Source: Clostridiales bacterium UBA1770 (GTDB taxonomy: Bacteria; Bacillota; Clostridia; Oscillospirales; CAG-272). From it: DNA of 29,817 nucleotides. Under the pieces are notes generated by a model that was given only the letters and a program-made list of their open reading frames with translations, did no database searches and had not been told where the DNA came from. The stretch is from contig DCGU01000028.1 of assembly GCA_002315325.1 (NCBI GenBank), positions 12,927-42,743 on the forward strand. The letters are read 5' to 3'. A program made the translations under genes and the position numbers. Positions 14,993 through 23,749 of this stretch are shown piece by piece. Every line of letters starts with the position of its first letter. Within the stretch, counting starts at the first letter, position 1.

Positions 14993-16579
14993 TCATTTTG
15001 CGTGAACCGTTTGCTGCGCGATTTTTTTATCAAGAACTATCAAATCGTCACCGACGCAGAACACTTTGGTCCCCGTTAATATCATATTGGTGAAAACGAA
15101 GATTGCCGTGAAAATGGCAACGGCTTCATCCGGTAAAGACGAGGCAAGCAATAGCGGCGTCAACACGGCGATGGAACTGCCGGGGACGGGCGGCACTGCC
15201 ATTCCCAATAGAATGACCGTGAAGGCCATGACGACGTAGCCGGGCAGACTGTATTCCACGCCGAATACGCTGCAAAGTCCAAACGTAAAACACAAAAAAC
15301 TAATAATGACGTCGACTTTGTTCAGTAAATGCTGCATAATCAGCGTAAACTGTAAGTGGTCTTCATCGACGTGATAGGCATCCAAAGCCAATCCGCGGTT
15401 GGCTTCCAAACAGGCTGTTGACGAACAGGTTAAAAAGCCGGTCAGGGCAATGCTGACGCTGTTTTTTACGTTGACAGGCAGCGGTACGTTGTATTGCCAT
15501 TTGCTGACAAGTTTGGTGACCGCAATGACAATGCAGGCAAAAAGCAGAACGGTGAGGGGAATCAGGCTGCATTTTTTCAAATCGGCAACGTGATTCGATA
15601 GTAACAACTCGGAAAAGGAGATGAAAATATAGAACGGCATGAAAGAGCAGATAAACCGAATGACGGCTAACACAACACGGTTTAACTCATCAAAAAAACG
15701 AATGACCGTCCCGGCGCGCTTTTTGTTGATTAAGAGAAATACACCCAGCAGCAACGCCAAAAAGGAAACCTGCAGGGCATTTTGGTCCCGAAAGGGGTCG
15801 ATGAGATTTTCCGGGATAATGCCGATGACAATATCCAGTAATTGTTTACCTGCACCGCTGACGGAAGTGTCACCGCCACTGACGATTGGAAAGATAAAAG
15901 GTACTAAAATGGCAAAAAAACAGGCAAAAGCCGCATTTTTTATCATCATATGCCGAATGACGACGTTTCCGGTACTTTTTAATTCCCGAATGCTGCTCAT
16001 GCCGGCAATGGCCGATATCAGGGACAGGAAAATCATGGAAATACCGCCGATGGAAACCAGTGATAAATAGGCTTTCCCAATGGGGGACAGTATGTCATCG
16101 GCAATCACGGTCCCGACGTTTTCCGGGAACAGGGACAGGAAAAAGCAGAAGAGCACGGCGGCACCGATGGCCGAAACAGACAACAGTTCGCCGCTCGGCT
16201 TTTTACGGGGAAGGGGCAGGCGGATTTGGTTGATGCCGTCCCCGGTGTATTGGTGGGACGCCGTAATGGCGGCGTTCTCCCAAAGCAAATGGGTATATTC
16301 GTGCCCGTCTCCCGGTTTAACCAAAGGATTGTAATCTGCGCCGGCTACGGAAACCGATAGATAGTATTTGGTGAGGGAACGATATAATTTGACGGTGCAG
16401 GGGGTGTTCTCACCAAATTCATGCATATAAGATATTAAAACGTCTTCCGCAATCAGGCGGAATTGAACGGCGTCCTTTTTTTCTGTTTTTAAACGGCCGG
16501 CAATTTCGCTGATTTTGTCGGAAATCGCATCGATAGTATGCGGTGCCAACGTCATTGTTTCGTGCAGATAGATTTTCAA
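14993..16579 (-). CDS. Divergent SLC1-type (dicarboxylate/amino-acid symporter-like) transporter with N-terminal GHKL-like domain
   Basis: About 528 residues. Residues 1-125 are soluble and cytoplasmic; the stretch FRLIAEDVLISYMHEFG and the following strands, with DYNPL and later GINQIRLPL, resemble a degenerate histidine-kinase-type (GHKL) ATPase fold as in anti-sigma factors. Residues 130-520 hold around eight membrane segments with two reentrant-loop-like regions: LTCSSTACLEA (hairpin 1) and PPVPGSSIAVLTPLLLA (hairpin 2), as in the SLC1 glutamate transporter family. The NMDGT motif and the usual Asp/Arg/Asn of helix 8 are absent or changed, so substrate and ion coupling probably differ. 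I start at TTG 16579 because AGGAG lies 10 bases before it; an upstream ATG at 16633 would put that AGGAG inside the coding region, and ATG 16555 has no site. It sits between CstA and the amidohydrolase. Confidence 0.72.
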   Translation of the reverse strand: MKIYLHETMTLAPHTIDAISDKISEIAGRLKTEKKDAVQFRLIAEDVLISYMHEFGENTPCTVKLYRSLTKYYLSVSVAGADYNPLVKPGDGHEYTHLLWENAAITASHQYTGDGINQIRLPLPRKKPSGELLSVSAIGAAVLFCFFLSLFPENVGTVIADDILSPIGKAYLSLVSIGGISMIFLSLISAIAGMSSIRELKSTGNVVIRHMMIKNAAFACFFAILVPFIFPIVSGGDTSVSGAGKQLLDIVIGIIPENLIDPFRDQNALQVSFLALLLGVFLLINKKRAGTVIRFFDELNRVVLAVIRFICSFMPFYIFISFSELLLSNHVADLKKCSLIPLTVLLFACIVIAVTKLVSKWQYNVPLPVNVKNSVSIALTGFLTCSSTACLEANRGLALDAYHVDEDHLQFTLIMQHLLNKVDVIISFLCFTFGLCSVFGVEYSLPGYVVMAFTVILLGMAVPPVPGSSIAVLTPLLLASSLPDEAVAIFTAIFVFTNMILTGTKVFCVGDDLIVLDKKIAQQTVHAK

Positions 16580-16655
16580 CGTTAGGGTACTCCTGTGCTT
16601 GTTGTTATTGGGAAACGGCATACGCCGTTTCAAATACGTAAGTCAATCATTTACG

Positions 16656-18125
16656 TTAACCGATTACGTCGTGATGCGTTTGATGACGGTGCGCAAAAAT
16701 AAGGAACGCAGACAGGGCTGCAAGCGCACCGGCAAGGCCGCCGCAAAGTCCTATCCAAAAATACGTATGATACGGGACGCCAAACTTTTCAAAGAAATAG
16801 CCGAGGCATTCCGTCGACACGATAAAATACGTGGTGACAACCGCCGTCATGAACGCGGCGGGAATGGCTGTCATCAGCGCAATCGAGCGGTTGGTTGTTT
16901 CTTTTCGCGTCAGCAGATAAACGCTGACGGTCCAAAGGGCGATGGTGGCCAGCGTTTGGTTGGACCACGAGAAATAGCGCCAAACTACGCTGTAATCCAA
17001 GCGGCTGATGACGGTCCCCGCCGCCAGCAGCGGTATGGTCAGCATAATACGGTTTTTCAGCTTTGACTGATCGTATTTGAACCAGTCCGCCAGCGTGAGG
17101 CGTGCCGAACGATAGGCGGTATCACCGGAGGAAATCGGGCATACGACGACGCCGATAATGGCAATGATGCTGCCGATTTTGCCCATGGTGGTCTGACAAA
17201 CGGCATAGACGACGGCACTGCAGCCGGCGCCTGCCGCCAATAATGCCTGTGTGCTGTCATAGCACGAAACGCCTGCCGCGGCCCAAACCAGTGCGATGAT
17301 GCCCTCGGATATCATAGCGCCGTAGAATACTTTTCGGCCGACTTTTTCCGATTTGCAGCATCTGGCCATCATCGGGGCCTGCGTCGCATGAAAACCGGAA
17401 ACGGCACCGCAGGCAACCGTGATAAAGACAAACGGGAACAGCGCTTTGCCCCCCGGGTGCTGATTGGTCAAATTGGTCCACAGTTCCGGCATTTCAAATC
17501 GGCCGGAGAACAAAAGGGAACCGGCAACGCCGACGGCCATGGCAATCAGGCAAATACCGAAAAGTGGGTAGAGGCGGCCGATGACTTTGTCAATCGGCAC
17601 GAACGTTGCAATAAAATAATAGACCGTAATGATGACGAAGAAGACGGTTGTGCTGACGGTTCCTTTGGTCAATTCGGTTAATAACCCGGCGGGTCCCGTT
17701 GTAAAGACAACGCCGCACATGATTAACAGAATGACGGAAAAGACGCGCATGACCTGTTTCATCGACTTTCCCAAATACAGGCCTGTCAGCTCGGAAACGG
17801 CGGCACCGTTGTGCCGCATGGAAAGCATACCGCAGGTGTAGTCGTGTACGGCGCCGATGAAGATACAGCCGAAGATAATCCAAATATAGACAACCGGGCC
17901 GAACACGGCACCGCTGAGCGCACCGAAAATGGGACCGGTGCCGGCGATGTTCAGCAATTCGATCAAGAATACTTTCCACGTCGGCATCGGCAGATAGTCT
18001 ACGCCGTCGTTGACGGCAAGAGCCGGGGTGACGCGTTCATCCGGATGGAACGTTTTTTCCGTTACTCGTCCCCAAACGAAATATCCCGTGATTAACAAGA
18101 GTAATGCAATAATAAAAGAAATCAA
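16656..18125 (-). CDS. cstA: CstA-family transporter
   Basis: 489 residues with many membrane helices. Family marks are seen: VTPALAVNDGVDYLPMP, LLNIAGTGPIFGALSGAVFGP, GAVHDYTCGM, SMRHNGAAVSELTG, GFHATQAPMMARC and VICPISSGDTAYRSARL-like VVCPISSGDTAYRSARLTLAD. CstA and its relatives import pyruvate or peptides and are induced by carbon shortage. Length fits the short Firmicutes form rather than the 700-residue E. coli protein. I favour the TTG start at 18125 because GGAG lies 6 bases before it and the protein then opens MISFIIALLLLITGYF; the GTG at 18137 would place the binding site inside the gene. It lies between GH3 and the SLC1-like gene. Confidence 0.92.
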   Translation of the reverse strand: MISFIIALLLLITGYFVWGRVTEKTFHPDERVTPALAVNDGVDYLPMPTWKVFLIELLNIAGTGPIFGALSGAVFGPVVYIWIIFGCIFIGAVHDYTCGMLSMRHNGAAVSELTGLYLGKSMKQVMRVFSVILLIMCGVVFTTGPAGLLTELTKGTVSTTVFFVIITVYYFIATFVPIDKVIGRLYPLFGICLIAMAVGVAGSLLFSGRFEMPELWTNLTNQHPGGKALFPFVFITVACGAVSGFHATQAPMMARCCKSEKVGRKVFYGAMISEGIIALVWAAAGVSCYDSTQALLAAGAGCSAVVYAVCQTTMGKIGSIIAIIGVVVCPISSGDTAYRSARLTLADWFKYDQSKLKNRIMLTIPLLAAGTVISRLDYSVVWRYFSWSNQTLATIALWTVSVYLLTRKETTNRSIALMTAIPAAFMTAVVTTYFIVSTECLGYFFEKFGVPYHTYFWIGLCGGLAGALAALSAFLIFAHRHQTHHDVIG

Positions 18126-18137
18126 TTGGCACTCCAC

Positions 18138-18152
18138 GCCGCACGCGGCGGC
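18138..18152 (-). promoter_or_regulatory. GC-rich hairpin just before the cstA ribosome binding site
   Basis: The minus strand reads GCCGC-CGCGT-GCGGC, directly before GTGGAG and the TTG start of cstA. The stem abuts the ribosome binding site, so it could hinder translation or stabilise the mRNA. This rests only on the sequence symmetry. Confidence 0.4.
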
Positions 18153-18200
18153 TTTATCAAATTGGTTTATCGGTAGCGTTAACGATGTTTCAAATAAAAA

Positions 18201-19928
18201 TTAAGCGTCCCATACTTCGGTATCTTCCAAACCGAGGAAGAACCGCTCCTGGAAGGGATTGGAGGTGACGTGCACCGGCTTTAATTGGGTTGCGGAACGC
18301 CCTTTCATAATCATTAAATCGCGGTAGAGCATAAAGGTTTCAACCTGCAGAATGGTCACCTCGGTCGGCTGCAGGTTACCTGTTTGCAGTTCCTCCAGGT
18401 AATCGGGGTTGGCCTGTATCAAATACTTTTCCGTGATTTCGCGCAAACGTTCACGCGTAAGACCTTTGGGTAAGGCAGTTAGTTCGTACATAAATATGTA
18501 TCTTGAACCGTTGTCGTCCTGTTTGGGGCACACACAGTAATCGTACAGATGCAGTCCCAATTCACGGCACGTCTCGACAGCGGCATACCGCAGGGCCGCC
18601 TCCGACGTTTTTTCCGCACAAATATTGATGGCATATCCGGCACGGTGTAAAAACTGCATGGTGGGCGTCTTGTGATAGAAACCCGTCACTTCAATCACGT
18701 CCTTCAATTGATAGCGGTAAAGGCCGGACAGATTCGTGACTGCGAGTTCATATTGTTTCCCGGTTTCAAGTTCCCAAAGATGCTTGATGCCCCCGTCCGG
18801 GTCACGTTCGCCGTCGACAACGGGAAGGAACTCCATATAGACGCCGTTCGGAATAAAGACCGCATCGGGGCTGTCCGGTTGCAGCGGTACGGAATACAGT
18901 CCTTCGGAAGAAGACAGTCCCATATAAAGGATGTGTACGTTCTTCCCCAAATACCGTGATAAAACCTTGTCCGTGTAGGGCTGAAAACCGTCACCGCCGA
19001 CGCAAATAAAGAAAGACAGGTTCGGCCAAATCAAGGCACCGAACGGCTCTTGCATATGGTCCCCGAAAATACGCCGCAGCTGCGCGGCACGACGGGGCAT
19101 CGGGGAGAGACGTTTGGTAACGCTTTGGCGTTCTGCGTCCGGCATGACAACGGCCGCGTTGACCGTTCCGTTCTCTACGTCATCGCAAAGCATTTTCCAA
19201 TTAATTTCTATATAACGCAAGAGTTCCAACAGCAAGCTGGAAAACGTTACGTTGCCGTAAGTGATATTCTCTTCGCGCAGGGCAAACAACGCGTGAAGAT
19301 AGCGGGAATAAACACCCAGGGTCGACGGCTGGCGTGCCTCTTTGGGTGACGTATACGTCAAGTCCATCGTGTCAAACGGCAGAAAAGGCATTGCTTTCTG
19401 CATTCTTGCCGTATGCAGAGAGGACGCAGACCCGATGGTGACACCGGTCGGTAAAACGTTGTACGTTCCCTCGGAAAGGGACAGTCCTTTGCCGCGTGTC
19501 CAAGCAGTCCCGACGGCTTTTGCCGCAATATAATTTAAATATTTAGCATGGTATTTTTTAAAGAGTGAAACGTGGCGTTCCGTCACCGGTATTTTCTTGG
19601 GGGCGCCCATGGTGCCGGAGGTGACGTTAAAATGCACGATTTTCTCACTTGACAGGACGTTTTCCTGTCCCGCGACCATTCGCGCAACGTCCCCGGCGAA
19701 AGAATCGTAATCGCCGAGCGGTACGTTCTCTTCGTAAGCGTCGACGGAATCAATTTCGGCAAAATGATGCGCAACGCCGTATTCGGATTTGGCAGACTTT
19801 TGCAAAATTCGACGCAGCAGTTTTTCCTGCTCTTCCCGGGGACGCTGTGTGGCGTCGTCCAGCGCATAGGCCGCTTTTTTGCCGCCGGCAATCATCATTT
19901 TTAATACAAATTGCACCAGTTTTCCCAT
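18201..19928 (-). CDS. GH3-family acyl-adenylate synthetase
   Basis: 575 residues of the GH3 superfamily, known from plant auxin and jasmonate amino-acid conjugases. The three ATP-binding motifs are visible: HFNVTSGTMGAPKKIPVT near residue 97 (motif 1), LYMGLSSSEGLYS near 330 (motif 2) and LYRYQLKDVIEVTGFYHKTP near 407 (motif 3). It would activate a carboxylic acid as an acyl-AMP and pass it to an amine or thiol. Bacterial members are of unknown substrate. ATG at 19928 has GGAG about 6 bases upstream. Full length and all motifs are intact, so it is likely active. It precedes cstA by about 75 bases. Confidence 0.93.
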   Translation of the reverse strand: MGKLVQFVLKMMIAGGKKAAYALDDATQRPREEQEKLLRRILQKSAKSEYGVAHHFAEIDSVDAYEENVPLGDYDSFAGDVARMVAGQENVLSSEKIVHFNVTSGTMGAPKKIPVTERHVSLFKKYHAKYLNYIAAKAVGTAWTRGKGLSLSEGTYNVLPTGVTIGSASSLHTARMQKAMPFLPFDTMDLTYTSPKEARQPSTLGVYSRYLHALFALREENITYGNVTFSSLLLELLRYIEINWKMLCDDVENGTVNAAVVMPDAERQSVTKRLSPMPRRAAQLRRIFGDHMQEPFGALIWPNLSFFICVGGDGFQPYTDKVLSRYLGKNVHILYMGLSSSEGLYSVPLQPDSPDAVFIPNGVYMEFLPVVDGERDPDGGIKHLWELETGKQYELAVTNLSGLYRYQLKDVIEVTGFYHKTPTMQFLHRAGYAINICAEKTSEAALRYAAVETCRELGLHLYDYCVCPKQDDNGSRYIFMYELTALPKGLTRERLREITEKYLIQANPDYLEELQTGNLQPTEVTILQVETFMLYRDLMIMKGRSATQLKPVHVTSNPFQERFFLGLEDTEVWDA

Positions 19929-20053
19929 TGTTTGCTCCGTGATAGAATAATGATTTATGATTTTTGCGTTTGTGGTAATGATTTGCCGTCAATGGCTGTT
20001 TTTGACAGACGGCAGGATAAACGATAAACGTTTAACGGTAATTTCGGTTCCTG

Positions 20054-20527
20054 TCAAACGTCTTTTTCAAACAAAATAAAAGGAATGTCGGAAAATACTT
20101 TTTCCCCGCGTTTGACGTATCCTAAACTTTGGTACATGCGGGCGGCAATGATACTGTTTTGATAAACCAGGATGTGAACGTGATGAATGCCGCGACGGGC
20201 AATCTCTTTTTCCATGTTTTGGACCAGCAGTTTGCCGTATCCTTTACCACGCGCGTTGCGGGATACGATAACCCTGCCGAATTCCGCAGCATCCTGCGAC
20301 GAATACAGCGGTTCGTCAACGATTTCGTTTTCCCGGTTGACGGCAATGGAACCAACGATTTGCCGATTGTCTTCCAATACGAATAAATTGCCTGCGGCCA
20401 TATCGGCGGTAATGTTGTCCATCGTGGGATAGACTTCGTCCCAGGCACAGTGCGGCGTGAACCGCTCACCGTCGTACATGGCTAAAATAATCTCTTTTTC
20501 CTGTTCTTTGGCTAATCTGAATTCCAT
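20054..20527 (-). CDS. GNAT N-acetyltransferase
   Basis: 157 residues with the acetyl-CoA loop RGKGYGKLLVQ near residues 95-105 and NSIIAARMYQSLGYVKRGE at the end. The acceptor is unknown. ATG at 20527 has GAGG about 5 bases upstream. It is one of two adjacent acetyltransferase genes (the other at 20570), which differ in subfamily and look unrelated by recent duplication. Confidence 0.9.
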   Translation of the reverse strand: MEFRLAKEQEKEIILAMYDGERFTPHCAWDEVYPTMDNITADMAAGNLFVLEDNRQIVGSIAVNRENEIVDEPLYSSQDAAEFGRVIVSRNARGKGYGKLLVQNMEKEIARRGIHHVHILVYQNSIIAARMYQSLGYVKRGEKVFSDIPFILFEKDV

Positions 20528-20569
20528 TTTGTCCTCTTTTTGCGCAATTTTGATTGCCGTGTTTGCACT

Positions 20570-21079
20570 TCACGTTTGCGATACGGTTATTTTGTAATAA
20601 ATTAAATCCCGTTCTCGACCTAAATAGGTAAATTCTTTTTCACATACGTGGCTGAACGTCATACCGCATTTTTCCATGACTCGTTTAGAGGCGACGTTTT
20701 CGGGGAAGAAGGAGGCGTATACGGTGCGGTAATCCGTTTTGTCAAAATAGTATTGCAATGCAGCATTGACCGCTTCTGTCATATACCCTTGATTCCAATA
20801 GGCGCGACCGATACCATACCCGATTTCAAGGGAGTGGTTGGCTTCGTCTTTTTCACACTCCACAAAGATACCGATCAATTTGCCGGTTGTTTTATGGCGG
20901 ATGGCGAAAATATCGTCCCGTGTGAGATACGGCGCAAAATCAAAGTCATCGAGTGTCTCTGCATACCGGCAGACAAACGTTTCCAGTACCGTTTTGTCGT
21001 GTGAAATATTCGTAAAATAATCTTCTTTATCCGACGCTTGTAATGGGTCAACCACAAGACGTTCCGTTTCTACTCTCAT
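20570..21079 (-). CDS. RimJ/RimL-type GNAT N-acetyltransferase
   Basis: 169 residues. The N-terminal TERLVVDPLQASDKEDYF and the central IGYGIGRAYWNQGYMTEAVNAAL, then NVASKRVMEKCGM, are typical of the RimJ/RimL branch, which acetylates N-terminal amines of proteins or small molecules. The target is unknown. ATG at 21079 has GGAG about 5 bases upstream. The next gene downstream is the GNAT at 20054. Confidence 0.9.
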   Translation of the reverse strand: MRVETERLVVDPLQASDKEDYFTNISHDKTVLETFVCRYAETLDDFDFAPYLTRDDIFAIRHKTTGKLIGIFVECEKDEANHSLEIGYGIGRAYWNQGYMTEAVNAALQYYFDKTDYRTVYASFFPENVASKRVMEKCGMTFSHVCEKEFTYLGRERDLIYYKITVSQT

Positions 21080-21177
21080 TTTTTCTCCGTATTGTGTGTT
21101 GAAGGACTTTCTGCGTGGTTATATACCGGCAATATGGGCATCAACGTTTGCTTTCATAACGTAACTGCCGCGGCCGG

Positions 21178-22168
21178 TCAGTGCTTGTCCTGCCATGCCC
21201 CAAGACGTACGGCAACGTTTTCCTGCAGATTGCGATAGAAGAACTGATAATCATACAAATGGTATACGCCGTCGGGCAGCAGTGCGTTGGAATAATCCGA
21301 CGGCGTAATGTCCGTACAGATTAACGTTCCGCGCTGTGTATTGATGACGGCACCGGTCAGCGCCGGTACTTCTTTCACAATCGCACCGGAATAGTCCGTG
21401 AAACAGGCGCCGCTGTTTTCGGCAGCGTCAGCTGCAGTCCCGTCGGTCTTCCAGTTCAGCGGGTTGATGCAATAGGACCGAGTACCGGCAGGCACCGACA
21501 GGGAATCCGTAATGCCTTCCGCCTCGGAATTAATAATGACAATACAGCCCGTGTCCGCTTCTCCGGCGGCAGGAACAAGCCAGGGGCATTCTTCCACGTC
21601 CTGCGCGGTCATACACCAGCCGATGGCGTAAGCTGCCACCAAACGGTCGGCAACGGATTTCTTATTGCCGAAATCTTTCAACAGGCGAATGACCATTTCC
21701 GCCCCCCTGGGAAAATCCGGCTAAAATTAAAGGACGGCTTTCGTCACACTGTTTTAAATATGCCTCAAACGCAGCCTTCACGTCTGCGTAAGCAATCAAA
21801 AAATAGGGTTCGGCTTGCTCTCTTGTCATGGAATAAACAGGGAAGGAGACTTGCCGGTAATACGGTACGTATACCGTGGCATTGGCGTCATAGATGCCCA
21901 GTTCCATGCGGGTGGCACCGACAAAATTGGCTTTGGTCACCTCGTCGTCCAAACTCATATTGTAATTGCCGTTCGTACCCATATCGACCGTCGGGCAAAT
22001 AAAGAACAAATCGGCGTCGCCGCTGCCTTCTGCATAGAAGGCCCAGTTTTCCGCGCCGGTATAATTTGTAACCGGTTCGGAACCGGTGCCGCAGGCGACA
22101 CAGGTGACTATCATCAATACCAACAGACATACGCATAAGATTCTATTCATCATTTTTGCGTTTTTCAT
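21178..22168 (-). pseudogene. DUF3089 lipoprotein alpha/beta hydrolase, frameshifted
   Basis: Two reading frames encode halves of one protein. The first (from ATG 22168, with GGGAG 8 bases upstream) gives a signal peptide ending in CVAC-G and a domain with DLFFICPTVDMGTNG and LILAGFSQGG. It then runs into a short wrong-frame tail. The second half reads EMVIRLLKDFGNKK onward through YHLYDYQFFYRNLQENVAVRLGAW. They join if one base is dropped from the run of six C (plus strand 21702-21707), giving AGFSQGAEMVIRLL, the nucleophile elbow GFSQG of DUF3089 hydrolases. Substrate is unknown. The break is either a true mutation or a sequencing error in a homopolymer. An additional open frame runs past the stop to TAA at 21119-21121. 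Confidence 0.85.
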
Positions 22169-22198
22169 GGCTTTTTCTCCCAAATTATAACCTTTTAT

Positions 22199-22771
22199 TT
22201 ATGATTCAATTTCTTCTTTTGTGAGATACCGTAGCGCTTTTGCCGGATTGCCGGCAACGACTGCATTGTCCGGGACGTCTTTTGTGACAACGGAACCGGC
22301 CCCGATAATCGCGTTATTTCCTATAGTTACGCCCGGCAGAATAATGCAATTGCCGCCGACCCATACGTTGTCGCCGATTTGTATCGGCTTTGCATACGAA
22401 ATGCCCTGCGCCCTTTTCACGGGGTTGATATCGTGGCTTACCGTATAGATGCAGGTTTTAGGACCCAACAGGCAATTGTCGCCGATGGTAATCGGACCGG
22501 CGTCCAGCATGATACAGTCGTAATTGGCAAAGAATTTCTTCCCCGCGTGAATGTTAAAACCGTAGTCGCATCGGAACGGCGGTTTGATAAAAATATCGTC
22601 CGTACAATCCCCGAATAACTCTTTCAGTATTTCCGTGCGTCTTTGGGGTTCATCTTCGGAACTGTTATTGAGTGCCGCCGTCAGTTTCCGTGCGCGTTTT
22701 TTGACGGCCATCACTTCGGGGTCATCCGTATTGAACGGCTGCATCGCCTTTAATTTCTCTAATTCAGTCAT
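22199..22771 (-). CDS. Maltose/sugar O-acetyltransferase (left-handed beta-helix)
   Basis: About 190 residues. The N-terminal NAT domain includes PEVMAVKKRARKLTAALN, and the rest is made of hexapeptide repeats such as IGDNVWVGGNCIILPGVTIGNNAIIGAGSVVTKDVP and AGNPAKALR, as in maltose and galactoside acetyltransferases (LacA/Maa group). The conserved His is in TVSHDINP. It transfers acetyl from CoA to a sugar in the cytoplasm. I take ATG 22771 with AAGGAG 5 bases upstream; a TTG 18 bases earlier would place that site inside the coding region. It is followed by the DUF3089 gene. Confidence 0.93.
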   Translation of the reverse strand: MTELEKLKAMQPFNTDDPEVMAVKKRARKLTAALNNSSEDEPQRRTEILKELFGDCTDDIFIKPPFRCDYGFNIHAGKKFFANYDCIMLDAGPITIGDNCLLGPKTCIYTVSHDINPVKRAQGISYAKPIQIGDNVWVGGNCIILPGVTIGNNAIIGAGSVVTKDVPDNAVVAGNPAKALRYLTKEEIES

Positions 22772-22847
22772 AACGACTCCTTTTTTCAATTTTTGAAAGT
22801 GACGCGACTGCCGCGAGTCCGGTGCAGGGGATAGATGACGGTGCGGT

Positions 22848-23726
22848 TTATTGCGTCACCGCGGAAAATAAAACGTCACCGGTCGTTTCATCCACCGTAT
22901 TGTTCACCAATGTGCCGCGGTATCCGTGCGCCGCAAGGGCCTCCATAACGGCCTTTTTGTTTGCCAGGCAAAAAGGTTCATCCCCAAAATAGAGCGTGAT
23001 TTTCGCATATTCATTGGGATTATCCAAAATATCTGTAAAGGGTTTCAGCTTTTCCTTGTATTCCTCCACCGGAACCTGATGAAACGCTGCCCGTTCATTG
23101 GCAAACGCTTCGGAAAACAATGCGGATGAATAGCGCCCGTTGATCATGGCTTCTCTGAAAGGGACGAATACGTCATACGGATATCTGGCAGCGAGTATTT
23201 CATTTAAGCAATCGCCCGACGTGATGGCGATCGTGTTTTTGCTGTTCTGCTTTATGTAGGCACGGATATCGTCCACGGTGTGAAAAACGATGATTTCTTT
23301 GTCCTTATATTTTTCCAACAAACGCAGAAGTACCGGTCGGGTGTCAACGAACCAGTCTTTTATCCATTGTTCAAATGCAGGGTCTACCTCTTGGTCCACA
23401 AACGGACAGTCCGCTCTGGTTTTTCCTATTCTGCGTTTTATGCCGTTTAGACTTTCGTTCAATGGAAAATCCAGAAAGAATATCGTATCTGCCTGCTCGA
23501 ATCGTATTTCATACGTTCGGCTGTAGTCCCCGTCGATAATCCAACGGTCTTTGGCAAGAATCTCCCGCAATCGGTTATCAAATTCTTCGCGGTCCACGTG
23601 GGTTTTGTCTTTGTGCCAAAATATATTGTCCAAATGGTACACCGGCAATGAAAGCATATCGCCGAGCTTGTGGGAAAACGTTGATTTCCCGGCACCTGAC
23701 GGCCCCACAATACATATTTTATGCAT
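22848..23726 (-). CDS. P-loop kinase-like ATPase fused to DUF1835-like domain
   Basis: 292 residues. Residues 1-170 are a nucleotide-kinase-type P-loop domain: GPSGAGKST (8-16) is the Walker A, LPVYHLDNIFWH and DRWIIDGDYS are typical of the FlaR/adenylate-kinase-like family, and REEFDNRL lies between. Residues 190-285 are a separate domain: ITSGDCLNEILAARYPYDVF, PFREAMINGRYSS, NERAAFHQV, ITLYFGDEPFCLANK and GYRGTLVNNTVDE, which resembles DUF1835. The substrate is unknown. ATG at 23726 has GAGG about 7 bases upstream. The gene is flanked by a membrane protein gene (23 bases) and the acetyltransferase. Confidence 0.8.
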   Translation of the reverse strand: MHKICIVGPSGAGKSTFSHKLGDMLSLPVYHLDNIFWHKDKTHVDREEFDNRLREILAKDRWIIDGDYSRTYEIRFEQADTIFFLDFPLNESLNGIKRRIGKTRADCPFVDQEVDPAFEQWIKDWFVDTRPVLLRLLEKYKDKEIIVFHTVDDIRAYIKQNSKNTIAITSGDCLNEILAARYPYDVFVPFREAMINGRYSSALFSEAFANERAAFHQVPVEEYKEKLKPFTDILDNPNEYAKITLYFGDEPFCLANKKAVMEALAAHGYRGTLVNNTVDETTGDVLFSAVTQ

Positions 23727-23749
23727 GATTAAACCTCATGTGCAGTCCT

